DNA of 64,000 nucleotides from Hydrogenivirga caldilitoris (GTDB lineage Bacteria; Aquificota; Aquificia; Aquificales; Aquificaceae): NCBI RefSeq assembly GCF_003664005.1, contig NZ_RCCJ01000001.1, positions 1,240,001 to 1,304,000 of the forward strand, read 5' to 3'. Shown piece by piece: positions 46,777 to 55,847 of this stretch (position 1 is its first letter; each line of letters starts with the position of its first letter). The notes under the pieces were generated by a model. It saw only the letters and a program-made list of their open reading frames with translations, ran no database searches and was not told where the DNA came from. The position numbers and the translations under genes were made by a program.

Positions 46777-47200
46777 ATTTGTCTCTCTCTTTAAGTTCCT
46801 TTATATTTTGCAAAAACTCTTCTATCCTATCAAAATCGAAAAATCTAGCATTAAAACCAAATCTATTTAAAATCCTCTCGAATTCTTGAACAGCACTGGA
46901 AAGCTCTATTAAATTCTCTGGTGTTAATTTAATAGAACCTACTTTCACATTTGGGACACCTAATCGGTTCACACGATTTGTAAATTCAACACTTCCAGAA
47001 ATTGGATCAATCACTCTTCTATAAAATATACCTAAAGAAAGTAAGTATTTGACTACTTCGACATCTTCATCTTCAAGCCATTGGTATTTATCTGGTTTCC
47101 TTTTTAATAGGTACTCTAATTCTCTTTCCCTTGACTTGTATTCCGAAATTATCTGATTCCGCAATTCAGACGGCAAATTCTCAATAAAACTCAGTACCAT
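46766..47200 (-). CDS. Unknown 144-aa protein coupled to the nuclease
   Basis: 144 aa, charged and mostly helical, AT-rich. The segment DVEVVKYLLSLGIFYRRVIDP followed by SGSVEFTNRVNRLGV could be a winged-helix-like element; the rest is helical with a C-terminal KEL-rich tail. Not recognised. It starts inside the 45-aa ORF (20-nt overlap) with GAGG 7 nt before its ATG and ends inside the nuclease gene, which implies a fixed partnership, for example a specificity or antitoxin-like subunit (inference). Confidence 0.6.
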   Translation of the reverse strand: MVLSFIENLPSELRNQIISEYKSRERELEYLLKRKPDKYQWLEDEDVEVVKYLLSLGIFYRRVIDPISGSVEFTNRVNRLGVPNVKVGSIKLTPENLIELSSAVQEFERILNRFGFNARFFDFDRIEEFLQNIKELKERDKYES

Positions 47201-47318
47201 GGTAGAACCTCGTCCTCCATATGTCGCCTAACTCAATCATATCCGCATTGCGGATATCCTGATGATTTGGTGGTATATACGCAATATTGCGGATATACAT
47301 CCCTCTGGGTGCAATCAT
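47181..47318 (-). CDS. Small 45-aa ORF coupled to the recombinase
   Basis: Begins MIAPRGMYIRNIAYIPP at an ATG overlapping the recombinase stop (ATGA) with AAGGAGAGG at the right distance in the recombinase 3' end, and ends in the start of the 144-aa gene. It contains two near-palindromes (see separate entries), which give the repeated IRNIA/IRNAD residues. It may be a coupling or leader peptide, or a non-coding recombination region that happens to be open. Unknown function. Confidence 0.45.
   Translation of the reverse strand: MIAPRGMYIRNIAYIPPNHQDIRNADMIELGDIWRTRFYHGTEFY
47223..47232 (-). repeat. Inverted repeat, left copy relative to gene direction (GTTAGGCGAC on minus strand)
   Basis: Exact inverse of 46003-46012, lying 22 nt upstream of the 144-aa gene start and 6 nt from palindrome 47239-47257. 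On the minus strand it reads GTTAGGCGAC, in the orientation of an integron cassette entry point with the recombinase gene upstream. Confidence 0.6.
47239..47257. repeat. Palindrome ATATCCGC-ATT-GCGGATAT
   Basis: A perfect 8-bp inverted repeat with a 3-nt centre. It shares the half-site CCGC/GCGG(A)TAT with the larger palindrome 16 bp away. Likely a protein-binding dyad, possibly for the recombinase. Confidence 0.55.
47273..47298. repeat. 26-bp near-perfect palindrome between recombinase and nuclease genes
   Basis: GTATATACGCAATATTGCGGATATAC equals its own reverse complement at 24 of 26 positions by my reading. It lies about 18 bp past the recombinase stop codon. Candidates: recombinase core site, operator, or replication/partition site. 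Confidence 0.6.
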
Positions 47319-48433
47319 GGTTTCCTCTCCTTAAAAATTGTGTCAATAGGGCTTTTTATACTTGCTATGCTTGCTTTACTAACATGTGTATAAATCTCCG
47401 TTGTTTTACTACTTTTATGTCCGAGTATTTCCTGAATGTATCTTAAATCAATCCCACTTTCAAGAAGATGGGTAGCAAAACTATGTCTTAATGAATGAAC
47501 TGTTACATCCTTTTTTATTCCTGCCTTCCTGCATGCCTGTTTGAAGATTGCCTGAACGGTCCTTGTTGAAATGTGCCCGCCTTTCCTTGCACCTTCAAAT
47601 AACCATTTTGAAGGCTTGTATTCCTTATAATACTCTCTTAAAATCTTCAAAGCAGTTTGAGAGAGAATTGTATATCTGTCCTTACGCCCTTTGCTGCCTT
47701 TGATATGAATTAGTCCTCTCTCTGAATCAATATCCTCGGGCTTGAGTTTTACCACCTCTCCAACTCTTAAACCTGCTGAATATACTACCATCAATATTAC
47801 CTTATGTTTAATGTTGGAAGGTGCATTCAAAATTTTATGAACCTCTTCTTTGCTCAAAACTACAGGTAATTTTTTATCCTTTTTAGGACGCTTTACTTCA
47901 TAGATAAACTCCTTTCCTAAAACTTCTCCATAATAAAATTTCAGTGCATTTATAATAATGTTCAAAGTAGAAGTAGCTACTCTCTTTTTCTCTACCATAT
48001 AATAAAGATACTTTTTAATATCTTCATTTTTGATCTCCTCTGATTTCTTCCCTGCAAATAGGAGAAAATCTCGATTGTACCGCACATAAGATTTAATTGT
48101 TTTTCTGGAATATTTCCTTATTGAAAGTTCCCTTTGCAATGGGATAAGATAAAAGTAAGGGTCAATAAAAAGATTTTCACCAAAAAGATTTTGAAGTTTT
48201 GCTATTAAACCATCACTGTAAGGAACTTCCCAATATTTTCCTTGTGGATTCCATTTCCTTCCAGAAACTGTCTTTATTTTCCTTATCAATTCCTGATCAT
48301 AAGGAACACGGATTATAACCTTGTTATCCTTTCCAGATTCAATTTTCACAGCAGGGATTTTTCCTTCCCTTGTAGTTTTTAAATATTTTGCGGTCTCCTT
48401 AAGGGTCATTATTTCAGAGAGACCTTTTATCAT
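47315..48433 (-). CDS. Tyrosine recombinase with N-terminal DNA-binding extension
   Basis: 372 aa from ATG 48433 (GAAGGAG 8 nt upstream; a longer reading is rejected). Residues 8-30 look like an excisionase-type helix-turn-helix (MTLKETAKYL), 40-85 like a HARP-type motif (GRKWNPQGKYWEVPYS), 95-180 the SAM-like core-binding domain and 190-372 the catalytic domain with Arg223, Lys248, His313, Arg316, His339 and Tyr348 all present. The tail IYTHVSKASIASIKSPID resembles the XerA/integron-integrase branch, but the insertion diagnostic of IntI is absent. Next to tRNA-Asn. Confidence 0.9.
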   Translation of the reverse strand: MIKGLSEIMTLKETAKYLKTTREGKIPAVKIESGKDNKVIIRVPYDQELIRKIKTVSGRKWNPQGKYWEVPYSDGLIAKLQNLFGENLFIDPYFYLIPLQRELSIRKYSRKTIKSYVRYNRDFLLFAGKKSEEIKNEDIKKYLYYMVEKKRVATSTLNIIINALKFYYGEVLGKEFIYEVKRPKKDKKLPVVLSKEEVHKILNAPSNIKHKVILMVVYSAGLRVGEVVKLKPEDIDSERGLIHIKGSKGRKDRYTILSQTALKILREYYKEYKPSKWLFEGARKGGHISTRTVQAIFKQACRKAGIKKDVTVHSLRHSFATHLLESGIDLRYIQEILGHKSSKTTEIYTHVSKASIASIKSPIDTIFKERKP

Positions 48434-48461
48434 AAGGTTAACTCCTTCATACGATAATTGA

Positions 48462-48490
48462 TATATAGCAAAAGAAAAGCAAAAGGTCAA
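48462..48490 (-). promoter_or_regulatory. Sigma-70 promoter of the recombinase operon
   Basis: TTGACC (48490-48485), 17-nt spacer, TATATA (48467-48462): a near-consensus promoter. The expected start near 48455 gives a leader of about 21 nt including the ribosome binding site. Confidence 0.7.
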
Positions 48491-48550
48491 GTTCCTCTGT
48501 GCGGGTAAGTCGGAAGGAGACTCTGAAGGAGTTTGAAACAGCTATCAAAA

Positions 48551-48626
48551 TGGCTCCGGGGGAGGGATTCGAACCCCCGACCAGGTGGTTAACAGCCACC
48601 CGCTCTGCCGACTGAGCTACCCCGGA
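48551..48626 (-). tRNA. tRNA-Asn (anticodon GUU)
   Basis: 76 nt with CCA encoded. Acceptor TCCGGGG/CCCCGGA, D arm AGCTCAGTCGGCAGAGC, anticodon stem GGTGG/CCACC with loop CTGTTAA, T arm GGGGG-TTCGAAT-CCCTC. It is on the same strand as dnaB (30 nt downstream of its stop), and the recombinase gene begins 118 nt past its 3' end, the side where tRNA-targeted elements insert. Confidence 0.97.
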
Positions 48627-48656
48627 TGCAGAACTTTAATTTTATCCTTCGGTTCT

Positions 48657-50057
48657 TCAAAAATCAAGGTCGTAGTCCTCATCGGAGAAGCTCTCTTCCT
48701 CTTCAAATATTTCCTCTTCCGCCTCTCCAACAGGTGTGGTAAGGGAGGCAAACTTAGCGAAGTCTTTTATGAACGCAACCTTTATTATGCCTGTTGGACC
48801 CTGTCTCTGTTTTGCAACTATAACCTCTGCTATACCCTTTTCCTCTGGGGAAGGATTCTTCTTGTAATACTCCGGTCTGTGAAGGAATATTATCAGGTCT
48901 GCATCCTGCTCTATCTGTCCTGACTCCCTCAGGTCTGCCAACTGTGGACGCCTGTCACTCCTGTGCTCTACCTGCCTTGAGAGCTGGGCAAGAGCCAGCA
49001 CCGGAATTGAGAGTTCCTTCGCAAGGGCTTTGAGATTTCTTGATATCTCTGCAACCTCCTCCTGACGGGAGGATTTCCTAACGGGTGAGCGAAGCATTTG
49101 AAGATAGTCAACAGCTATGAACTCAATCCCTTTTTCTTTCTTAAGCTTCCTTGACTTTACTCTAAGCTCGGTGGTAGTTAAAGCTGGGGTATCATCTATA
49201 TATATCTCTGCCTTTGAAAGCTCCAAAGCCGCAGAGAGGAGCTTTTCCCTTTCATCATCGGTAATAAATCCAGACCTCAGCTTCTGAAGGGGAACCTCAG
49301 CCATACCTGAAAGCAGCCTCATAACGAGCTGTTCCTTGCTCATCTCAAGGGAGAATATAGCAACGGGTTTCTCTTCCACGAAGGCAGCGTGACTTACCAG
49401 TGTGAGCATAAAGGAGGTTTTACCCATACCCGGACGGGCGGCAAGGACTATAAGGTCTGAAGGGTGAAAACCCGTGGTCATCATATCAAGTTCGGTGAAC
49501 CCGGTTGAGAGTCCGGTAACGAGCCTCTCTGTTTTACGGAACTTGTCTATTATCTCTATCACCTCTCGGGCAACATCCTTAATATGGTGGTAATGGGTAA
49601 CCGTCGTCTTTTCTGATATCTCAAATATCTTTGATTGGGCGACCTCTATTATCGTGTTGAAATCCTGAAGCTCTTTGACATCCTTTATCAGGTTCACCGA
49701 AAGCTCAAGAACAGACCTGAGACCTGCCTTCTCCTTAACTATTCTGCACGCTGTTTCCAAAGTATTTATAGGCGCAGCCTCTTCGTATATGCCGAGTATC
49801 CACTCAAAGGGCAGTCTCTCCTCAAGACCTTCCTTCCTGATATAGTCCCCGAGAATTACCTCGTCCCAGTTATTTCCGTGCTCCTGCCAGAGTTTGACTA
49901 TTATATTGAACAGGAGTTTATGCTCCTCTATGTAAAAGTCTTCCTCGGTGAGATACTCAAGGACAACGGGTATATTGTCCGGGTCGGCGAGCATCGTGCC
50001 GAGAACCGACCTCTCAGCAGCCGGGTCGTGGGGAGGTTTTATGTTAAGAGAAAGCAT
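48657..50057 (-). CDS. dnaB: Replicative DNA helicase
   Basis: 466 aa. N-terminal DnaB domain (PHDPAAERSVLGTMLAD) and RecA-like helicase with Walker A AARPGMGKTSF (about 208-218), FSLEMSKEQLVMR, Walker B FIAVDYLQM and LRESGQIEQDADLIIFLHR. No intein. It unwinds DNA at the replication fork. A weak -10-like TAAATT lies 8 nt before the ATG. Confidence 0.97.
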   Translation of the reverse strand: MLSLNIKPPHDPAAERSVLGTMLADPDNIPVVLEYLTEEDFYIEEHKLLFNIIVKLWQEHGNNWDEVILGDYIRKEGLEERLPFEWILGIYEEAAPINTLETACRIVKEKAGLRSVLELSVNLIKDVKELQDFNTIIEVAQSKIFEISEKTTVTHYHHIKDVAREVIEIIDKFRKTERLVTGLSTGFTELDMMTTGFHPSDLIVLAARPGMGKTSFMLTLVSHAAFVEEKPVAIFSLEMSKEQLVMRLLSGMAEVPLQKLRSGFITDDEREKLLSAALELSKAEIYIDDTPALTTTELRVKSRKLKKEKGIEFIAVDYLQMLRSPVRKSSRQEEVAEISRNLKALAKELSIPVLALAQLSRQVEHRSDRRPQLADLRESGQIEQDADLIIFLHRPEYYKKNPSPEEKGIAEVIVAKQRQGPTGIIKVAFIKDFAKFASLTTPVGEAEEEIFEEEESFSDEDYDLDF

Positions 50058-50068
50058 ACTTAATAAAT

Positions 50069-50452
50069 TTAAACCTTTACAGCGGTAACCTCTACTTCTA
50101 TTTGAGCACCCAAGGGGAGTTCTTTTACCCCAACGGTAACACGAGCAGGCTTTGGTTCTATCCCTTGAAAGAAGCTCTCATAAAGGGAGTTAAACTCTTT
50201 GAACTTCGTTATATCTGTCAGGTATATAACCACCTTAACTATGTCTCCCTTTGAGTAGCCTGCCTCCTGTAATACGGCTTCCACATTCTTAAGAACTTGC
50301 TCAGCCTGCCCCTCAAAGCTTTCCCTCAGCCGATTAGTCCCAGGGTCTATACCTATCTGTCCAGAGACGTAAAGGGTCCCATTAACTTCAATAGCTTGGG
50401 AGTAAGGACCAACGGGTGCAGGGGCGCCCTCTGTAAAAATAGCCCTCTTCAT
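50069..50452 (-). CDS. ridA: Reactive intermediate deaminase RidA (YjgF/UK114)
   Basis: 127 aa. Family motifs GAPAPVGPYSQAIEVNGTLY, VSGQIGIDP, and the C-terminal ARVTVGVKELPLGAQIEVE with the conserved Arg that binds the imine/enamine substrate. It hydrolyses 2-aminoacrylate-type intermediates. It lies between dnaK and dnaB on the same strand. Confidence 0.95.
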   Translation of the reverse strand: MKRAIFTEGAPAPVGPYSQAIEVNGTLYVSGQIGIDPGTNRLRESFEGQAEQVLKNVEAVLQEAGYSKGDIVKVVIYLTDITKFKEFNSLYESFFQGIEPKPARVTVGVKELPLGAQIEVEVTAVKV

Positions 50453-50494
50453 AAAAAGAGATTATAAAAGGAAGGGGAGGCAGGATGGAAGGAC

Positions 50495-52381
50495 TTAATC
50501 AACGGGCTTGGCATCTACAACGTCATCTCCGCCTTCCTTCTTATCCCCTTCCCCTGCCTGTTTGCCAGCACCTTCATATATACTGGAACCGACCTTAGAG
50601 GAAACGTTCAGAACTTTGTCCATAACAGTCTTAATCTCCTCTACCGATTGGGCTTCCTGCATGACCTTCTTAGCTTCCTCCACAACTTCCTGGGCTTCCT
50701 TCACTGTATCTTCTGGAAGCTTGTCCTTGTTCTCGTTCACTATCTTCTCAAGGTTGTAAACCAGCTGGTCAAGCTGGTTCTTGGTTTCTATGAGCTCTTT
50801 CTTCTTCCTGTCCTCCTCTGCGTGAGCCTCCGCCTCTTTAACCATTTTCTCTATCTCCTCCTGAGTGAGCCCAGAAGAGGGCTGAATCTTTATAGACTGT
50901 TCCTTACCCGTACCCAGGTCCTTGGCTGTAACGTGGAGGATGCCGTCTGCGTCTATATCAAAACATACCTCTATCTTGGGGACACCCCTAGGTGCTGGAG
51001 CTATCCCTGTAAGGAAGAACTTTCCTAAAGACTTGTTGTCCTTTGCCAGGGGTCTCTCACCCTGCAGGACGTGAATCTCAACCTCAGTCTGGAAGTCTGC
51101 TGCCGTTGTGAACACCTCACACTTTTTATAGGGTATAGGAGTGTTTCTCGGAATAAGCGTCGTCATCACACCTCCGTATGTTTCAACACCCAGCGATAAG
51201 GGAGTAACGTCAACGAGGAGTATCTCCTTAACCTCTCCCGAAAGGACACCAGCCTGTATAGCAGCTCCAACCGCAACAACCTCATCGGGGTTAACCCCCT
51301 TATGGGGCTCCTTACCGAAGAATTCTTTAATCCTTTGCTGTACAAGAGGTATCCTTGTAGAACCTCCAACGAGAACCACGTCATCTATATCCTGGGGTTT
51401 TAACTTGGCATCCTCAAGAGCTTTCTTGACTATATCCATGGTCCTATCTATGAGGTCTTTAATCATCTCCTCAAGCCTTGCTCTGGTCAGCTTCTTCTGA
51501 AGGTGAAGAGGCTGGTTGCTATTTGGGTCTATGGTTATGAAAGGAAGGTTTATCTCCGTCTCAAGTTTGAAGGAAAGCTCCTTCTTAGCCTGCTCTGCCG
51601 CCTCTTTGAGTCTCTGAAGGGCGGTTTTATCTCCCTTGAGGTCTATACCCGTCTCCTTCTTGAATTCTCCTATGAGCCACTCCATTATTCTCTCATCTAT
51701 GTTTGCTCCACCCAGATGGGTATCTCCACTCGTAGCCTTAACCTCTATAACACCGTCTCCCCCTTCAAGGATTGAAACATCAAAGGTTCCACCTCCGAAG
51801 TCATAAACCAGTATCTTGACGTCGTTCTTCTTATCCAGACCATACGCAAGAGCCGCAGCCGTAGGTTCGTTAAGAATTCTGAGGACTTCCAGTCCCGCTA
51901 TCCTGCCTGCATCCTTCGTTGCTTGCCTTTGCCTTTCATTAAAGTAGGCAGGCACAGTTATTACAGCCTTTGTAATCTTCTCTCCGAGGTAAGCTTCGGC
52001 TGCCTCCTTTAGCTTCCTTAAAACATGAGCTCCAACCTCTTCAGGTCTTACCAGCTTTCCAGCGTTAGGAACGTCAAAGGCAGCGTCTCCTTTATCGTCC
52101 GCGACAACCTTGTAAGAGACCCTTTTGGCTTCCTCCTTTACCTCTTCGTACTTCCTACCTATAAACCTCTTGGACTCGTATATGGTGTTCTCAGGGTCCA
52201 AGACGGCTCTCCTCTTTGCCGGTTCTCCAACTAAAATCTCCTTATCCTTCGTCCACGAAACTACAGAGGGTGTTAATCTTGCTCCCTCCTGATTCTGTAT
52301 AACTTGGGGTTCATCCCCTATTATCACCGCAACTACAGAGTTCGTTGTCCCAAGGTCTATACCAAGAACCTTCTCCGCCAT
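50495..52381 (-). CDS. dnaK: Chaperone DnaK (Hsp70)
   Basis: 628 aa, full length. ATPase domain opening [26 protein letters not shown] and [10 protein letters not shown], linker [11 protein letters not shown], beta-sandwich substrate domain and helical lid, with an acidic DAKPVD tail. dnaJ and grpE are not adjacent. Preceded by GAGGAGGTG and a consensus promoter. Confidence 0.98.
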   Translation of the reverse strand: MAEKVLGIDLGTTNSVVAVIIGDEPQVIQNQEGARLTPSVVSWTKDKEILVGEPAKRRAVLDPENTIYESKRFIGRKYEEVKEEAKRVSYKVVADDKGDAAFDVPNAGKLVRPEEVGAHVLRKLKEAAEAYLGEKITKAVITVPAYFNERQRQATKDAGRIAGLEVLRILNEPTAAALAYGLDKKNDVKILVYDFGGGTFDVSILEGGDGVIEVKATSGDTHLGGANIDERIMEWLIGEFKKETGIDLKGDKTALQRLKEAAEQAKKELSFKLETEINLPFITIDPNSNQPLHLQKKLTRARLEEMIKDLIDRTMDIVKKALEDAKLKPQDIDDVVLVGGSTRIPLVQQRIKEFFGKEPHKGVNPDEVVAVGAAIQAGVLSGEVKEILLVDVTPLSLGVETYGGVMTTLIPRNTPIPYKKCEVFTTAADFQTEVEIHVLQGERPLAKDNKSLGKFFLTGIAPAPRGVPKIEVCFDIDADGILHVTAKDLGTGKEQSIKIQPSSGLTQEEIEKMVKEAEAHAEEDRKKKELIETKNQLDQLVYNLEKIVNENKDKLPEDTVKEAQEVVEEAKKVMQEAQSVEEIKTVMDKVLNVSSKVGSSIYEGAGKQAGEGDKKEGGDDVVDAKPVD

Positions 52382-52409
52382 CCTTCACACCTCCTCTTTT
52401 CTGAAAGAT

Positions 52410-52438
52410 ATTTTAAACCTTTAGTCTTTCTATGTCAA
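52410..52438 (-). promoter_or_regulatory. Sigma-70 promoter of dnaK
   Basis: TTGACA (52438-52433), 17-nt spacer, TAAAAT (52415-52410); start near 52403, leader about 22 nt. One of the best matches to the vegetative consensus in the window. No CIRCE (HrcA) inverted repeat is present. Confidence 0.72.
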
Positions 52439-52473
52439 GTTTTATAAAAAGAACTTTATTAACTTACAAAGAG

Positions 52474-52506
52474 CCAAACCTCAACCTATGAGATACCAGT
52501 GTTTGG
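52474..52506 (-). terminator. Possible terminator after cheW
   Basis: CCAAAC (52506-52501 read on the minus strand) can pair with GTTTGG (52479-52474) around a 21-nt loop, followed by CTCTTTG. It lies just past the cheW stop codon. Weak. Confidence 0.3.
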
Positions 52507-52517
52507 ATTCGGGGTAC

Positions 52518-52991
52518 TTAGTCCTTCTTTACTATTGAATTTATAAGTCTATCAACGTCAAGTATCTCCATCAGACCGTACTCGGTCTGTGCTACATTGC
52601 TCACAAAGGCACTGTATCTGCCCGCCATAGGGTTGGGTTCAAGCTTCTCCTGGGGAACCCTTACAACTCCTATTATTCTGTCCACCAGAACCCCAGCCTT
52701 TCCGTGAACGGAATCAAGCACGACTATCCTTGTCGTTTCCCTCTCCTCTCTCAAACCCAGGAGCTGTTTCAGGGATAGAACGGGGATTATCTCCCCTCGC
52801 AGATTTATCACACCCACGATGTAACTGGGGGTGTAAGGTACCTTAACCGCATCAAGGACCTTTGATATCGTCAACGTCTTTTTCAGGGGTATACCTATCA
52901 GCTCCCTTTCAAGAGATATACCGAGAAACTCTTCAACACCTGTGAGAGCCACGCTCGGCTTTGTCTCTCCAACCGGCATTATGTCAGCCAT
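52518..52991 (-). CDS. cheW: Chemotaxis adaptor CheW
   Basis: 157 aa from ATG 52991, chosen because GAGGTG lies 6-8 nt upstream. A single CheW domain with VPYTPSYIVGVINLRGEIIPVLSLK and the conserved VLDSVHGKAGVLVDRI region. It couples receptors to CheA. It is last in the minus-strand che operon. Confidence 0.93.
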   Translation of the reverse strand: MADIMPVGETKPSVALTGVEEFLGISLERELIGIPLKKTLTISKVLDAVKVPYTPSYIVGVINLRGEIIPVLSLKQLLGLREERETTRIVVLDSVHGKAGVLVDRIIGVVRVPQEKLEPNPMAGRYSAFVSNVAQTEYGLMEILDVDRLINSIVKKD

Positions 52992-53001
52992 AACATTCAC
53001 C

Positions 53002-54885
53002 TCAAACAAGACTTAATGTTCTCATCTCACGCTTCAGTATTCCATCAAGGTCAAGTATGAGCACAACCTTTCCGTCCCCCGTTATGGTAGCTCCAGATAT
53101 GCCCTGTATCTCACCTATTATCTTCCCTAAAGGTTTAACGACTACCTCCTCGTCTCCAAAGAGCTCTTCCACAGTAAACGCTACCTTCTGGCTTCCAACC
53201 TGTGAAACTATAACGTAACCTACGTTCCCCCCACCCATCTCAAGGGCTTCCCCAAGGTTTATTAGAGGTATAGTAAGCTCCCTAAGTATAAGGACTTCCT
53301 TGCCGGAAACCGTTGTAATCTGAGCGTCCTCGCCCTGAATTATCTCAAGGACAGAGTATATGGGTATGGCGAAGAGTCTTCCACCTACTGAAACGAGAAG
53401 AGAACGGATTATCCCAACTGTGAGAGGGAAGGACAGGATTATCCTGGTTCCGTTGTTATGCTCGGTCTCAATATCTATAGTTCCCCTGAAAGCGGAGACT
53501 GTATTCATAACCACATCCATCCCTACACCCCTTCCCGAAACTTGCGAAACTCCTTCAGCTGTTGAGAAACCAGGATGGAATATTAGAAAGAGGAGGTCCT
53601 TTTCGGTCATCTTTTCAGCCCTGTCGGGAGAAATTATGCCCTTTTCAAGGGCTTTCTTCTTCACCCTCTCAATGTCTATGCCCCTCCCGTCATCAGCTAT
53701 CTCAATAAATATTCTGTCTCCATGGTAATAGGCACTGAGCTTCACAGTGCCTTTTCTGGGTTTGCCAAGTCTTACCCTCTCATCGGGGAGTTCTATCCCA
53801 TGATCCACAGCGTTCCTTATAAGGTGTATAAGAGGCTCTTCCAGCTTCTCAAGGACGGTCTTATCCATCTCTGCATCTTCACCCTCAAGGACAAGCTCAA
53901 CTTCCTTACCCAACATCCTCGCGAGGTCTCTTACAACCCTGGGAAACTTCTGAAAGAGTCTCTTTACCGGTTGCATACGGGTTTTCATAACGGCAAGTTG
54001 CAGGTCTCCAACTATCCTGTCAAGGGAGGACATCACGGTCTCAAACTCATCAACAGTCTTTGACTGATACTCTTCATAAAGCTTTTGGAACACCCTGAGG
54101 AGTCTGTTTCTCTCAAGAACAAGCTCCCCAACTAAGTTCATGAGAGCTTCTATCTTTTGAACATCTATCCTCAAAATCTTCTCGCCTTCCGCTTTTACAG
54201 GTGCTTTCTTCGTTTCCGGCAAGACTTCCTCTTTCTCTTCAGGCTTAGGTTCTCCTTCTAACTCCTCTTGAACTGTTTCAAGAGCCCTTTCCTCCGGAAG
54301 TGCAACCTCCTCGGGAGCCCCACCGCTCGCCACTATCTTGTCAAGCTCATCTATCAGTTCAAGGGGTCTCTCATCAGGAGGAAGGAGTATCAGCTCCTCA
54401 AGTATATCCTCAATGGGCTTGCCCTTAAGATGAGCGAATCCGTATCTTTCAAGAAGGTCATCTATACTGCTCTCTCCTTCCCCTTTTTGGGCAACTGCGC
54501 TTCCAGACTGAAGCTCCCTGAGCCTTTCTATCAGGTCTCTTGGGGTTTCAACCTGTTCACCGGACTCATAAAGGGAAAGAGCAGAACGTATAAAATCAAC
54601 CGCTTCAAGCACAGCATCGTTTATCTCCGGGGTCAAGGTGAGCTCCCCACTTCTCAGCTTTCCGAGAACATCCTCCGCAGCATGGGCTACTTCAACTATG
54701 GCGTTCAGCCCAAGAAAACCGGCACCCCCCTTGAGGGTGTGCATAGCCCTAAAGGTAGCGTTAAGGAGTTCCTCGTTTTTGGGGTCTCTTTCAAGCTCCA
54801 GCAGAGCCTCTTCAACCCTATGAAGGTTCTCCTCAGCTTCAACGACAAACTCATTGAATATCTCTCTCATATCGTCGCTTATCAT
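53002..54885 (-). CDS. cheA: Chemotaxis histidine kinase CheA
   Basis: 627 aa. HPt domain with phospho-acceptor His49 in FRAMHTLKGGAGFLGL; a long acidic linker (about 110-235) where no clear CheY-binding P2 domain is seen; the dimerisation P3 (EALMNLVGELVLERN); the HATPase P4 with HLIRNAVDHGIE and VSGRGVGMDVV; and the C-terminal CheW-like P5. It phosphorylates CheY and CheV. The start overlaps the cheV stop (ATGA). Confidence 0.95.
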   Translation of the reverse strand: MISDDMREIFNEFVVEAEENLHRVEEALLELERDPKNEELLNATFRAMHTLKGGAGFLGLNAIVEVAHAAEDVLGKLRSGELTLTPEINDAVLEAVDFIRSALSLYESGEQVETPRDLIERLRELQSGSAVAQKGEGESSIDDLLERYGFAHLKGKPIEDILEELILLPPDERPLELIDELDKIVASGGAPEEVALPEERALETVQEELEGEPKPEEKEEVLPETKKAPVKAEGEKILRIDVQKIEALMNLVGELVLERNRLLRVFQKLYEEYQSKTVDEFETVMSSLDRIVGDLQLAVMKTRMQPVKRLFQKFPRVVRDLARMLGKEVELVLEGEDAEMDKTVLEKLEEPLIHLIRNAVDHGIELPDERVRLGKPRKGTVKLSAYYHGDRIFIEIADDGRGIDIERVKKKALEKGIISPDRAEKMTEKDLLFLIFHPGFSTAEGVSQVSGRGVGMDVVMNTVSAFRGTIDIETEHNNGTRIILSFPLTVGIIRSLLVSVGGRLFAIPIYSVLEIIQGEDAQITTVSGKEVLILRELTIPLINLGEALEMGGGNVGYVIVSQVGSQKVAFTVEELFGDEEVVVKPLGKIIGEIQGISGATITGDGKVVLILDLDGILKREMRTLSLV

Positions 54886-55847
54886 ACCTGCTCTCCTCTC
54901 ATAGCAAGCTTATTAACCATCTCAAGAAGCTCCTCGGCATCAAACTTGACTATAAACCCGTCCGCGTTCACTCTGAAAGCTCTCTGTCTGTTGGACTCAT
55001 CGCTCAGGGTCGTGTTCACAACAACTGGAAGTCCCATAAGTCCCACCGTTTCCTTTATCTTCTTGGTCAGGGTGAGCCCATCCATGTTAGGCATCTCTAT
55101 GTCGGTTATGACAAGCTGAATAAACTCTGTGATAGCCTTACCTTCCTCCTTTGCCTTGTTGAAATATTCATTCAACAAGTTCCACGCCTCAAGTCCGTCC
55201 TCAGCGAGGATAACACTGTGGCCGGCAGCTTCAAGGATGTCCTTTACGATTTTCCTCGCAACGGGTGAGTCCTCAGCCACAAGTATGGTAGCTGACTTTT
55301 TAGTTTTCTTTGCCTCTTTATAGGCTTCGGCTTCGTGAAAGACCTTTAAGAGTCCTATGTCATGGAGGATACCTTCAAAGTCAAGGACTATAAGAAGCCC
55401 ATCTTCCGTGTCCACAACTCCGGTTATCCTACCTCCCATCTTCTGGTTAAGGGTGTCCGGAGCCTTCTTTATATCCTTCCAGCTTATCCTCCTTATCCGC
55501 TTGGCATCGTGAACTATAACACCTACGTTCTCTCTGAGAAATTCAAGGTGTAGGAGAAGTTTCTTCCTCTCGGGAGGTTCATGTATACCCATCCAGCGGG
55601 CAAGGCTTATAACGGGGACAAGTTTTCCCCTAATCTCTGCCATACCCTCAACTTCTGGGGGGAGGTTTGGTACCTTTGTTATCTTTGGTATTCTGAGAAC
55701 CTCCCTAACTTTTGCAACGTTAACCCCAAATATCCACTCGTAAACCCCTTCCTCCCTATCCTCATATATCCTGAAGTCAACTATCTCAAGCTCATTCTTC
55801 CCCGTTTCCAATATATCGGGAAGAGCACCCGTTCTCTCAGGCTTCAT
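54882..55847 (-). CDS. cheV: Chemotaxis coupling protein CheV (CheW + receiver)
   Basis: 321 aa from ATG 55847 (GGAGG 6 nt upstream). CheW domain (about 25-175, [20 protein letters not shown]) and a receiver domain (about 195-321) with acidic pocket VAEDSP, phospho-Asp in [13 protein letters not shown] and Lys in FIVKFD. CheV is a phosphorylatable adaptor and may stand in for methylation-based adaptation. It overlaps the mini-receptor by 11 nt. Confidence 0.93.
   Translation of the reverse strand: MKPERTGALPDILETGKNELEIVDFRIYEDREEGVYEWIFGVNVAKVREVLRIPKITKVPNLPPEVEGMAEIRGKLVPVISLARWMGIHEPPERKKLLLHLEFLRENVGVIVHDAKRIRRISWKDIKKAPDTLNQKMGGRITGVVDTEDGLLIVLDFEGILHDIGLLKVFHEAEAYKEAKKTKKSATILVAEDSPVARKIVKDILEAAGHSVILAEDGLEAWNLLNEYFNKAKEEGKAITEFIQLVITDIEMPNMDGLTLTKKIKETVGLMGLPVVVNTTLSDESNRQRAFRVNADGFIVKFDAEELLEMVNKLAMRGEQV

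Noticed and set aside
47315-48433. Calling the recombinase a true integron integrase (IntI)
   Set aside because: The extra helix region between the catalytic Lys and HxxR motifs that defines IntI is absent; the protein belongs to the broader Xer-like group.
45900-48560. attL/attR duplication of the tRNA-Asn 3' end
   Set aside because: I looked for a second copy of the tRNA 3' sequence downstream of the recombinase and near the IS and found none.
52382-52470. CIRCE/HrcA operator before dnaK
   Set aside because: The characteristic TTAGCACTC-N9-GAGTGCTAA repeat is not present; a plain sigma-70 promoter explains the region.
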